Positions 9,864-19,647 of a stretch of 64,000 nt of DNA are shown here, one piece after another (within the stretch, counting starts at the first letter, position 1; every line of letters starts with the position of its first letter). The stretch lies in NCBI GenBank assembly GCA_001970955.1, contig MPUH01000153.1, positions 29,481-93,480 of the forward strand, in the 5' to 3' direction. Under the pieces are notes generated by a model. It was not told where the DNA came from. It saw only the letters and a program-made list of their open reading frames with translations, and made no database searches. The translations under genes were made by a program, and so were the position numbers. This stretch comes from Stentor coeruleus. Lineage: Eukaryota; Ciliophora; Heterotrichea; Heterotrichida; Stentoridae.

Positions 9864-11888
9864 TTATTCGCTAATAAATGCTTGACGGATTGGGTTTGGG
9901 TCTGGGTCTGCATTATCTAACTCTCTTATACAAGCATCTCTAAGCTCTTGACGAGTTTTTATATCAGAAAGTAATAAAGTACTCTGAGTTGTCATATTAG
10001 ATCCTGATTCACCAAAGCTAGAAATTGCTTTTTGAATATCAGATTGACTAGCTGAGTTGATATCAACAGCACGTGGGATAATAACTTCAAAATCCCCAAG
10101 AATTTTCACTTTCTTTTTGCCATCTTTTTCCAGTTTATTAAGCATATTTTTTTTCAGCTTCTTTAATGTGCTTTCCCTCTTTATAGCAAAACCTAGTAGG
10201 CTAGTCTTATCTCCAGGGTAGAAATTATCGAGTATTTTTACAAAAGCATCAGCATCTATAGAAAACCCTTCACAAAGAGTTTCTGCTAAATACGCATAAC
10301 GATTTTTAAATTTTGTTAATATAGTATAATCTCCTATAATCGTACGGCCATCTTCAAAAGCTAACAGTTTTTCAAATTTATCATCTGCGAAAATACCTAC
10401 AGAAATCCCACCAGACAATATAAAAATAAGTTCATCAATAATACTATCTTGTTTATAAATATACTCCCCTTGGATAAATCTTCTAGGCTGAAGATGAGGA
10501 ATAATTTTAAGGTAGATTTTAGATCCTGCAAAATAGTATTTGTAATTGTATATGAAATCAGAAAACAAATTTTCTATTATTGTATTATAAATATCATCTG
10601 ATAATTCTGAAACATACATTTGGTTTATACTAATAAGATCTTCAGGAGAACTTGCTTCCCAATGGTTTTTGGCAAGGTATTTAAGCCTGTCTTTTTGAGA
10701 ATAGTATTCAAAATGATTGAGTATTTTTTGACGCATTTTTGTATCTAAAGTTCCATAAAGAGATTCAAGTTGTTTAATCCATACTGTTAATTCACTGACT
10801 ATATCATATGATGAATTTGAGTCAATATAATAACTTATAGCGTTATTAAAATTACCCATGATTACAGCGAACATAGCCACACCGAAAAGCATGATAACAG
10901 ATAAAAGGCCCATTTCATATACATTTTTCGGTAAATAATCCCCATAACCTATTGTTGCAATGGTTGTAAGCATAAAATAACTTGATCTTAGAGCGATATC
11001 TTTCCCATAAAGTCCTTCAAATTTTGAGTCATTTTCAAAAGAACCGTCATCAATTTCTTCTTTTGATGAACTGTATTTATAATTCTTGACGATACCTTGG
11101 AACCAATACCAGAAGCACCCAAAAAAATAGACTATAAAAACAATAACAATAAAAAGTTTTACTAATGATGCGATAATCCTTGCTTTATATGTATAAGTGA
11201 TTTTACCATTTTTCTCTCTTTTGCCAAAACTGAAATATGTAAGTAAATAACTCATACCATTTCCATCAGTGATATTCAACACATCTGGTAGTTTAAATAA
11301 CCTAAACATCCTCAATAAGTACTCAGCCATTTCATATCCTCCACTTCTTAATGGCAAAATCGCTGCTAAATCCAAAATAAACCAACCTTTTGCATATCTT
11401 TTCGCTATTCTTCTAAACTCTTTTATCGACTTATTCTTTTTATCATGTTGCTCTGTAAAAAACTTCAATATTATATCAACTATAAAAATACTCCAACAAA
11501 TTATGTCAAAAACCAGAATTATTCCTTTAGGGTTTTCATATGCGAGGAAAAATAAAGTTGTTATAATATTATAAGTCAGAACAATTTCCATAAGAATCGA
11601 CCAAAACTTATAGAATTTGTGAGATTTTTTTATAAAAAACTTTCTGTAAAGTCCTTTGATTTTCATAACCGTGAGCTTTTGCATAATCTTCACTGATGAA
11701 AATTTGAATTTTTGCTCAGTGTTTTTAGAAGTATTGTTTAACTGAGTATTAGATATATATTGGTTATAACTTATAGGTGTTATAGTCTTTCCAAGAATGA
11801 TATCTGAGAATTCATCTTTTTGAGTGGGGTTTTCTTGTATTAACATGTTGTCAGGCATATCAGGTATATCAAGCTCTTCTACTTTCAT
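9864..11888 (-). CDS. Voltage-gated/CNBD-type K+ channel, copy 1
   Basis: 674 aa with six transmembrane segments (about residues 95-350). The S4-like segment YLLRMFRLFKLP has few basic residues. The selectivity filter TIGYGD is at 312-317, so the pore should conduct K+. A C-linker and a cyclic-nucleotide-binding homology domain occupy about 460-580. Where functional CNBDs carry a G-E-x...R-x-A cassette, this copy reads IIGDYTILTKFKNRY, so nucleotide binding is doubtful and the domain may act as in EAG channels. The family (HCN/CNG/EAG-like) is greatly expanded in ciliates. Copies 2 and 3 lie at 47697-49694 and 50329-52288. Confidence 0.93.
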   Translation of the reverse strand: MKVEELDIPDMPDNMLIQENPTQKDEFSDIILGKTITPISYNQYISNTQLNNTSKNTEQKFKFSSVKIMQKLTVMKIKGLYRKFFIKKSHKFYKFWSILMEIVLTYNIITTLFFLAYENPKGIILVFDIICWSIFIVDIILKFFTEQHDKKNKSIKEFRRIAKRYAKGWFILDLAAILPLRSGGYEMAEYLLRMFRLFKLPDVLNITDGNGMSYLLTYFSFGKREKNGKITYTYKARIIASLVKLFIVIVFIVYFFGCFWYWFQGIVKNYKYSSSKEEIDDGSFENDSKFEGLYGKDIALRSSYFMLTTIATIGYGDYLPKNVYEMGLLSVIMLFGVAMFAVIMGNFNNAISYYIDSNSSYDIVSELTVWIKQLESLYGTLDTKMRQKILNHFEYYSQKDRLKYLAKNHWEASSPEDLISINQMYVSELSDDIYNTIIENLFSDFIYNYKYYFAGSKIYLKIIPHLQPRRFIQGEYIYKQDSIIDELIFILSGGISVGIFADDKFEKLLAFEDGRTIIGDYTILTKFKNRYAYLAETLCEGFSIDADAFVKILDNFYPGDKTSLLGFAIKRESTLKKLKKNMLNKLEKDGKKKVKILGDFEVIIPRAVDINSASQSDIQKAISSFGESGSNMTTQSTLLLSDIKTRQELRDACIRELDNADPDPNPIRQAFISE

Positions 11889-12573
11889 ATATTAATAATA
11901 TTATATTAAAGTTTTTATGATAGATTTCTGGTTAAATAATAGAATTTATGTGTTGAATTATTTGAATACATTTTTGGGAGAAAATGTGTAAATTTAGAAT
12001 TAAGGAAATTCGATTAAGTTTTTGGATGAAGATTTTTAGGCAAGTTATAAGAATTATAAGAGATTGATTTATTAATTTGACTGTATTATGTAAGGTATGG
12101 ATTTAATTACTTATGTTTTAATAAATATAAAATATTAGAGTTGTAAATATAAGTTATTGATAGAGATTTGAACCTTAGAGTATATAAATACTATTCGATT
12201 TATTGAAAATATGTACTGTTTGTAGAGTTAAGGATAGTAACTGTAAAAAAATGTTTTTGGTGCTAAGGTGTTCTGGTTCCATCATACTTAAAAAAAATTT
12301 GCATTTTGATTTTAGCATTCAGGTTGGGAATTACCGCTAATTTATATCAAATTATTCCCAAGCATATTTCTCTGAGTATAAGCAAAACAACTTCCTAATA
12401 AAAACCTTATCTAACTCTCAGCCTTAAATTTATTATTTAAATGAAATCTAAGCAATCCACATTTTAAAAAATACCTTCAAGATTATATTCTTTTTCTTCT
12501 TTATCTCATATCTATATTTATAATAATCAAAGCAATAATTTTAGTTATTTTCATTATAAAGTATATTATATAC
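11889..12573. other. Divergent intergenic region
   Basis: 685 nt between divergently transcribed K+-channel and WD40 genes. The half next to the channel gene is G-rich and C-poor on the plus strand; the half next to the WD40 gene is C-rich and G-poor. The skew changes sign between the two starts. No gene seen. Confidence 0.6.
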
Positions 12574-13869
12574 ATGGCATTAAGTAAACCTAATATATCA
12601 GAAAAGTTCATTTTACTAGAAGGGCATTCTTCGAAAATCAATTCAGGTTTTATTACTCCAGATAGTAAATATATAGTCACTTGTGCAGGGTCAGGGACAG
12701 TAGGTAATCCAGATAACACAATCCGAATATGGTCTTTAATCACTATGACCCAAGAAGCAATTTTATATGGCCATAAAGACCGTGTAATATCCTTATGCTA
12801 TAACCCTGATTCCCACACAATAATATCAGCTTCATACGACTCTAAAATTATGTTTTGGGATTTTTATACAAGGTCACTGAGTGCTCAAATTTGCCCTATT
12901 CCTGACAAGCATATTATGTGTATCCAGCTTTCCCCAAAAAGAAATTTTTTAGCTATATCATATAGAAACTCATCAATTTTTATATGGGATCTAAAAACTT
13001 CAATAATAAAAGCCACTCTTGAAGTATCCAATATCAACTACTCAGGCATAAACAAAATGGCTTTCAGTACAAAAAATACAATATTTTTACTAGTTGGATA
13101 CAATAAACTAGCTGCCGGAAACATAAAAACTCAAAACGTGAAGTTTTTTAAATGCCCAATATATGGAGATTCAAGTTTCTGTCTTAGCAAAGATAAGAAA
13201 TCTGTGATCTTCAGCCAAAAAAATGATTTAATTATTTGGGACATACAAAATAATATAAGCAAATATAAACTTAAAGAACATAAATATTCTATAATATCAA
13301 CAAACATCCTAAAATCTAATGGGAATATTATAACAAGTTCAATATTCGCCACAATAATCTGGGATTATGAAAGTATGAAAAAGCTCAAAATGATTGACCA
13401 TACTGGGAATATTATTAACATAAGTGATGATTCTAGATTTTTACTTATGAGTTTTGGTAAAGGTATTAGAGTCTATGATATGGAAATGGGTTATAATTTA
13501 GATATGTTTGGGGTACACAATTGGCCTATTTATGCTGCTATTGATATGCCAATATATGATTTTTCTATAACTATTGCTTTTGATCAAATATTAAAGGTCT
13601 GGAAAATGCCAGAAAGGAAACTTGTTTATGAAATTATGTATAAAAATGAATGCATAAATAGTATTTGTTTATCAAAATCGAAAAATTATTTAATATTAGG
13701 GTCTAATATTGGCAAAATACATGTATTGAATAATAAAAGTATATATGAAACTATAGGGAGAGGAATTAATCCTTGTGTATTTAAACCAGATCCTGAGAGA
13801 AGTGAAAATTATGCTCCTAAAGATATTGCTATTGAGGTATATGAAGGGTTAGTAAAGATGAAACTTTAA
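12574..13869 (+). CDS. WD40-repeat protein
   Basis: 431 aa made almost wholly of WD40-like blades, for example LLEGHSSKINSGFITPDSK, NTIRIWSL, LYGHKDRVISLCYNPDS, SKIMFWDF and SSIFIWDL. Later blades are degenerate but keep the F/I-W-D endings. No other domain, signal or membrane segment is visible. It probably forms a protein-interaction propeller; its partners are unknown. The start is the first ATG of the frame, and the homologous beta-strand pattern begins about 12 residues later. Confidence 0.85.
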   Translation: MALSKPNISEKFILLEGHSSKINSGFITPDSKYIVTCAGSGTVGNPDNTIRIWSLITMTQEAILYGHKDRVISLCYNPDSHTIISASYDSKIMFWDFYTRSLSAQICPIPDKHIMCIQLSPKRNFLAISYRNSSIFIWDLKTSIIKATLEVSNINYSGINKMAFSTKNTIFLLVGYNKLAAGNIKTQNVKFFKCPIYGDSSFCLSKDKKSVIFSQKNDLIIWDIQNNISKYKLKEHKYSIISTNILKSNGNIITSSIFATIIWDYESMKKLKMIDHTGNIINISDDSRFLLMSFGKGIRVYDMEMGYNLDMFGVHNWPIYAAIDMPIYDFSITIAFDQILKVWKMPERKLVYEIMYKNECINSICLSKSKNYLILGSNIGKIHVLNNKSIYETIGRGINPCVFKPDPERSENYAPKDIAIEVYEGLVKMKL

Positions 13870-14168
13870 TTAATATTTGACTAGCAATTAAACATAAGAC
13901 TATAAAATTTTATATCATAATAATATCAACATAAATCCTATCCTTAAATAGAATAACTCAAATTACAAAAACTAAATCTCTTATTATCTTTGAATTTTTC
14001 ATAGTAAAATAATAATAATTTCCATAGCCTCACAATCTCATTATCAATTTTTATCTTATAAAAATCAAACTTCAAAACACAAAAATTATATTTTATATTC
14101 AAAAACGCATCATCCAATATCTCATTTATCTAAAAATATCCCAAGTAAAAATGACTGTTAATATTTAA

Positions 14169-14996
14169 ATGTCACTAGCAATTTATATACTAGGAGTACT
14201 AAGCCTTCACCTAGTTTTAGGCTTTGATCATCTTTCAGTTCAATCAAAATTCTCATCAATTCTTGAAAATCTTGAATCCCTTGAATCATCATCTAAATCC
14301 ACTTCCAGATCCATTCAATCTTATTGCGATTGCCAATTATCAAAATCTGAGTCATCAATATCCCAAATCTCCCAACAAATATCTGACACATCATTTAAAT
14401 TATCATCAGTCACAATGCCCAAACTCATGCAACGAAGGTTTAGGAAAATGGATGTTGAGGAAAAAATGGACCTTAACCGCAAAGAGAGATCAGAAAATTC
14501 ATTTCTTTCTAATCAAGTAAACAATCATGTTGAAAGTCAAAAACAAGGAATAAATGATTTGATTAATGAAATTCAAGGGTCTTCAGTGTTTGGACACTTG
14601 GAATCAAATTTAAACAATCTTATCAACCTTCTTGGAAAACATAAAAATGGTTTTGATGCTGTTGATGAAAGATTAGAAGCATTATTTGTTCAATTTAGGA
14701 ATGAGTACACTGGAGCTACACCTTTTATTATAGATTTAGAAGCTGAAGTTGATGAACTTAATGAGAAACTTGGTGAGCTTAAAGATGAACTTAAGGATGC
14801 AGAAGAAGAGCATCAACTGTTTAAAGATTGGTGTAAGGTACAGAAAAAAGAATTAGATGAGGTTATTAATATGCATGAGATTCAAAGCAAATCAGGAAAA
14901 CTTTTTGATCAAGTGTTGATTGATTTAGATGGTGAACTAGCAGATTATGTTATACAAAGAGTACAAGAGTCATTGAATAAGCTTAATAATGAGTAA
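14169..14996 (+). CDS. Secreted coiled-coil protein
   Basis: 275 aa. Residues 1-18 form a signal peptide (hydrophobic IYILGVLSLHLVLG). The rest is helical and rich in E, K, Q and S, with heptad-like spacing strongest at about 195-230. Three cysteines occur: a CDC pair near residue 55 and one in FKDWC near 218. Architectures with a signal peptide, coiled coil and paired Cys occur in protist secretory or extrusome-type proteins, but no family was recognised. It lies 259 nt upstream of the ER DnaJ gene on the same strand. Confidence 0.75.
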   Translation: MSLAIYILGVLSLHLVLGFDHLSVQSKFSSILENLESLESSSKSTSRSIQSYCDCQLSKSESSISQISQQISDTSFKLSSVTMPKLMQRRFRKMDVEEKMDLNRKERSENSFLSNQVNNHVESQKQGINDLINEIQGSSVFGHLESNLNNLINLLGKHKNGFDAVDERLEALFVQFRNEYTGATPFIIDLEAEVDELNEKLGELKDELKDAEEEHQLFKDWCKVQKKELDEVINMHEIQSKSGKLFDQVLIDLDGELADYVIQRVQESLNKLNNE

Positions 14997-15255
14997 GTAT
15001 ATATTTGGTTGATTATAAGTTTTATATAGAATATAAAATGAAAACACACAAAAAATGTTATTACCCCGCTTAGATTATGCAAAGTAAGTTTTTCATATTA
15101 GAACCATACAAGAATAACACGATACTTTATGTTTTTTCAGGGAGAAAATATAAAATTTATAACTTTTTCAGAGAAGATGACACGTAATCTATTAAAAAAA
15201 CTACGAATTCCATATAATTTTATAAAGTGTAGGATAATAAATTCTAGATAATTCT

Positions 15256-16626
15256 ATGAAGTGGGTTATTTATCTATCAATATTGTATCTAGCTTACTCA
15301 AAGACCTATTACGAGATGCTGGGTGTTGCCCGTGATGCTGATGAAAAAGTAATCAAAAAAGCATTTAAAAAAGTAAGTCTCGAGCATCATCCAGACCGAT
15401 CAGGTTCAAACTCAAATTCAGGTAATTATTTCAAAGAACTATCTCATGCTTACGAAGTTCTCATCGACCCAGAAAAGCGTGAAATTTACGATTACTGTGG
15501 CGAAGACTGCATAATCAATGGGATGAATTACCAGCTTGACTTTATCAAAGATTGTTATTTTGGCAATAAAAACCCTAACATGTTTTATCATACTCATCTT
15601 TTTTATGATGATACAGCAGTTATTGAACTTAATGATCATAATATAAAAAGTTTATATCGAAGAAATGAAATCTGGCTTGTCCAATTTTATGGACCAAGAT
15701 GTCGAACTTCAAGGGATTTTGTTGGTGAATGGATTTCTTTAGCAAATCGTTTATCTGGTATTGTTAAAGTTGCAGCAGTAAATTGTGATGAAAATGAAAA
15801 TATATGCACAGAATATAATATAAAAAAATATTCACCGATAATTGTTTTTTCTGAAAGCACTATAATAGATCATGAATTCTATCAAGGTGAACGTTCAGCT
15901 GATAAAATGACAGAGTTTGCGATTTCCCGTGTTCAAGGATTTTTAAGGTATGTTAATTCTAATAACATAGACGAATTTTTACAATCAGAACCAACACAAG
16001 TTAAAGTTTTATGTTTTACTAATACAAAAGAATGTCCTGCTCTTATAAAAGCTGTAAGTCGTGAGTTTAAAGGTCAAGTTCTGTTTGGAGAAGTTAGGAT
16101 TAGTGATAAAGACTTAGTTGAGAAATATAAAGTTACAAGTTTCCCATCGCTGTATTTTGTTTGTATAAATGAGTTTGAAAAATATAATGAAAGTTTACAG
16201 AGGAATTATATTGAAAATTGGATATTCAAACTTATTGATAGTCATAAAGTATTGGTTTTTGCTAGGGAACTTAATAGAAGTTTATATGCAACTGGGTTTT
16301 GTAATCCATCAGATTCAAAATTTTGTGTTTTATGCTTTGATCCAAGTAATGAGGAAAAGGGGATACTTGATGAGTTGGCTAGAGAGTTTGAAAATGATCC
16401 GGTGAATGTTTTTTGGATGAGTCAGAACAAGTATCAAGGGTTTTATTCAGCTTTTGAAGAGAAGTGTGTGATTTATAGAGGGAAAAAACAGAAATTTATG
16501 AAATTAGAATGTGGGATGGATCATGGATGCTATAGGCAGAAAATTCTTGATGCAATTTCAGGACAAGGGATGTTTGTTAGGACGAAATCCCAACCGGAGA
16601 TCTCAGAAAAAAAGCCAGATTTATAG
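15256..16626 (+). CDS. ER-type DnaJ protein with thioredoxin-like domains
   Basis: 456 aa. A signal peptide (about 1-15) is followed at once by a J domain (about 17-85) with the HPD motif at 45-47, which would stimulate an ER Hsp70. A thioredoxin-like domain begins near 125 (WLVQFYGPRCRTS), and further thioredoxin-like folds lie downstream (FPSLYFV, FWMSQNKY). At the active-site position the CxxC is C-R-T-S (149-152), so the second cysteine is lost and disulfide exchange is unlikely. The layout recalls DNAJC10/ERdj5 and DNAJC16; the missing KDEL-like tail and CxxC argue against a true ERdj5. Confidence 0.88.
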   Translation: MKWVIYLSILYLAYSKTYYEMLGVARDADEKVIKKAFKKVSLEHHPDRSGSNSNSGNYFKELSHAYEVLIDPEKREIYDYCGEDCIINGMNYQLDFIKDCYFGNKNPNMFYHTHLFYDDTAVIELNDHNIKSLYRRNEIWLVQFYGPRCRTSRDFVGEWISLANRLSGIVKVAAVNCDENENICTEYNIKKYSPIIVFSESTIIDHEFYQGERSADKMTEFAISRVQGFLRYVNSNNIDEFLQSEPTQVKVLCFTNTKECPALIKAVSREFKGQVLFGEVRISDKDLVEKYKVTSFPSLYFVCINEFEKYNESLQRNYIENWIFKLIDSHKVLVFARELNRSLYATGFCNPSDSKFCVLCFDPSNEEKGILDELAREFENDPVNVFWMSQNKYQGFYSAFEEKCVIYRGKKQKFMKLECGMDHGCYRQKILDAISGQGMFVRTKSQPEISEKKPDL

Positions 16627-16958
16627 TTTTATATAAGCTAAAAGCGCTTTACTTTATCAATCCTTAATAATTTTTTTCTAATAATGATATTTTTAATATA
16701 GTTATCTTTCTTGAAGTATTTTCTTTATATAAAATTTATGACTTTTATTTGATTATTCTGATTCTAAAAGCGCTTTTTTACATGTATATTTTTTTAGGCT
16801 ATTATTTTTTTAATTATTATTATCTTATGAGTGGCAAAGATAGTTTGCTTATATTGGATACCAAGTCGAATAAGCTGCCCATCACAATCATTACTGTTTT
16901 TAAAAGTAAACTTACTGTGAAAAAATATAAAATTCCTTAAAAAACTAACTAATTCTAC
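16627..16958. other. Convergent spacer
   Basis: 332 nt between the stops of the DnaJ gene (+) and PRP6 (-). It is AT-rich. A 63-codon frame at 16749 begins with TTG and is composed of hydrophobic and aromatic residues; I do not consider it a gene. Confidence 0.55.
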
Positions 16959-19594
16959 TTAACTAAACTCTATAGCCTCACATGCTTTTCTAATAACCTC
17001 AGAATTCTTACAATTCCTCATATTTTTCCTCACACTTTTCCAATATTTCCCTTTACTTATCCTTTGATAATCAGCTCTCCCAAGTATTTCTTCTGCTTTA
17101 TCCAATTCCCCAATTTTCTTTTCCATACTATAATAAAAAACCCACACATCTCCAACATTTTTCCCTTTAACTAAAGCTTTTTCATACCATCCTCTTGATC
17201 TAGCAAGTTTTCTTTCCTTTTCAAATAACCTAGCAATAGCTAATAATAAATACGGTTCATCAGGACAATGTTCTAAAGCTAAAGCAATACGTGTTTTTTT
17301 TTCTTTAGGCTCACTTATCTCAATTGCTTTAGCCCAAAGTTTTCCATTTGTTTTACATACCTGAAGTGCTTGGTTCATAATAATTTCCCCAGCTTTTTTA
17401 TTCCCTTTTTCCAGTTCAAAACATATAGAAGCCAAATAAACACAAGGGTCTTTAGATAAATTCCTTCCTTTTTCAAGAACATATCTTGCTTTTAGAATGT
17501 TTCCAGCTTTTTCTTCTTGTTCTGCAAGGATTACCCATAATCTTCCTGCATTTGCCATAGTTAAACATGCATCTTTGACAATTTTTGTACATTGTTCTTC
17601 TGATAAAACAGACCCAATAAGCTTATAAAGATATATACAGTCAGGGAAATCTTTAATTCCTTTTATAAGTATAGTTTTAGCTTGGTCTTGATTACCCATT
17701 AATATATAAAACTCACAGCTTATTCTGATAATATCGCGGCAATAACATTTTTCTTGACCAGTTTTTATAACGTTTTCTGCATCGACGTAATTGAAAAGAT
17801 CCATAAAAATTTTATAAGATATTATGTAGATCTGGGTTTTTCTAGGAAATGCTTCAACTGCTCGGAAAAATACAGGGATTTTGTCAGTTTCAAGGGAGAT
17901 TTCTAAGTATTTCCCCCATAGTTTCCCTGAAATTTTATATTTTTCACAAGCATCCTGAAGGACGTTTTTTTCTTCCTCGGATTTCTGTTCATGTTCAAAA
18001 GCCCAGGCCGCTTTCCATAAGGGTTTTAAATCTTGAGAATTTTCTAAAGCTATTTGATAGAAAAACCTCGCTGAAATTGGACAATTTTCGTTTTTGAGTC
18101 TGAGGAAAATTTCGAGCCATGATTTTCCTTTGTTGTCATTATCGATATTTGTTAATAGCGTGTTTTTTAATATGGATTTTGCAGTTAGAGGACTTGAAGC
18201 TTTTTCACATATTATAGCTTCGGAAATCCAAAGTTCTTTATTGATTTCTACGCCACTAGTATTTAAAGTTTTTATTCCACGTTTTATAAGTTCATTAACA
18301 TTTTGTAGGTTTCCTTGGGCTTCTTCAAGTTTTGATGCAGATATCCATATAAGAGGTTCACATGGTAATTGCTTTCGGGCATTATTTAGAGTTTTTCTCG
18401 CATCTTTATAAGTCTCAAGTTTAGCTAAAGCTAGCCAGAGGTCAAGAGAATGAGGAGCGCAAAGAACAGCTTTTTCAAGGTATTTTTTAGCTTCTTGTTC
18501 TGGGCTTAAGGAAATCAATTCTTTCCATATCTTAACACTTTCTGAGTTAATTTCAAGAGCTTTTTTCAATGTCTTGACTTTAAGTTCTATATCAGATTCC
18601 TTACTAGCCAAACTCAACCAGATTTTTACTGATTTCGGTAGTATCGTCGTAGCTTTCATCAACACCTGCTTTGCTTTTTCTGCACCCTCAAGCCTTGCTG
18701 CTTCAATCCAAATATCCTCAGAATCCGGGCATTTAATACAAGCTTCCTGAAGCACAGCCTTAGCCGCTTTAACATTACAATCCTTTTCTTCAATACGACT
18801 AGCCGCAAGCCAAGCATGTGCTTGTGTAGGATTTGAATTAACTAACGACCTTAAAAGCCCACGTAATTTTTTCAAATCTTGTATTTCTTGACTATTAGAA
18901 TCCATACTATCTAATTGTGTCAAATAACCTAAAGGATTTACTGATTGAAAATTCCCAAGACCAGTCCCAGAATTGCTTATTGAACTTGATAATAAAGCTT
19001 CTCTAGCATTATTTGTTATAGATGTCATCCCAGAGACCATTTCATTATCTTTAAATGCACTGACTATAACACTATCAGATGTTGGCAAAAAGTTTAATTT
19101 TTTAGTTTTCTTCTTTACATGTGATTTTACTTCTGGAATGCTTGACCATTGATCTATATTAGTATTACAAAGGTACCATCAGTGATTGTTAATAGCTCTT
19201 GTTTTACATCAGCCAAAATCTCTCCTGCTGTTATTTCTCTACGTTTTTCTGGTTTTTTAATAGAACTTTGACTGTATCTTTTTCTTCTTTCATCCATATA
19301 ATTTTGTATTTCATCATATGCTTTATCAGCTTCAAGGTCTTCAGTTTCAACTGTTACTGACCGAAATGGTTTATCATTATATCCCATCCATTTATCAAAC
19401 ATATCGCTTTGAAGGTCTTCTTTATCATGTTCATGACCTCTAGTTCCAGATGTTGGGCTGTATATAAATTACTTTAATTTCCCATCAGCAATACCAATAT
19501 CAGATCTTGTAAAAAATGGTACTGCCCCACGACCTACCCCAGGTACATAATTAGCTGGTCTAGGAGGAAATTTGGGTTTCTTGAAAATATCCAT
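16959..19594 (-). CDS. PRPF6: Pre-mRNA splicing factor PRP6 (three exons)
   Basis: Joining exons 19594-19473, 19457-19177 and 19153-16959 gives 865 aa (human PRPF6 is 941). The N-terminus reads ANYVPGVGRGAVPFFTRSDIG, matching the conserved PRP6 start, followed by the DExRxxRR-type region (MDERRKRYSQ) and WSSIPEV. The C-terminal three quarters is a long array of HAT/TPR repeats (for example AHAWLAASRIEEKDCNVKAA). PRP6 bridges U4/U6 and U5 snRNPs in the tri-snRNP. The first intron is a canonical 15-mer. The second must be 23 nt to keep frame, which is unusual. Total coding length divides by three. Confidence 0.93.
19154..19176 (-). other. Intron 2 of PRP6, 23 nt by frame
   Basis: Removing 19154-19176 joins ...TITD to DQWSSIPEV and matches the T-x-x-x-W-x-x-I-P-E spacing of PRP6 proteins. 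Its 3' part, 19154-19168, is by itself a canonical 15-nt intron GTAATACTAATATAG with A at position 10. Removing only that leaves the frame off by one. Confidence 0.6.
19458..19472 (-). other. 15-nt intron 1 of PRP6
   Basis: On the coding strand it reads GTAATTTATATACAG. It carries an in-frame TAA that would otherwise end the PRP6 N-terminal exon. Splicing gives ...ADGKLNPTSGTRG and keeps frame. Confidence 0.9.
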
Positions 19595-19647
19595 TTTTTT
19601 TATATATATCAAAAAGTTATAAAGTTTCTAATAATAACTAATACTAC

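Noticed and set aside
16749-16940. 63-codon hydrophobic frame between DnaJ and PRP6
   Set aside because: It starts with TTG, lies in a convergent spacer and is composed of I, L, F and Y typical of random AT-rich frames.
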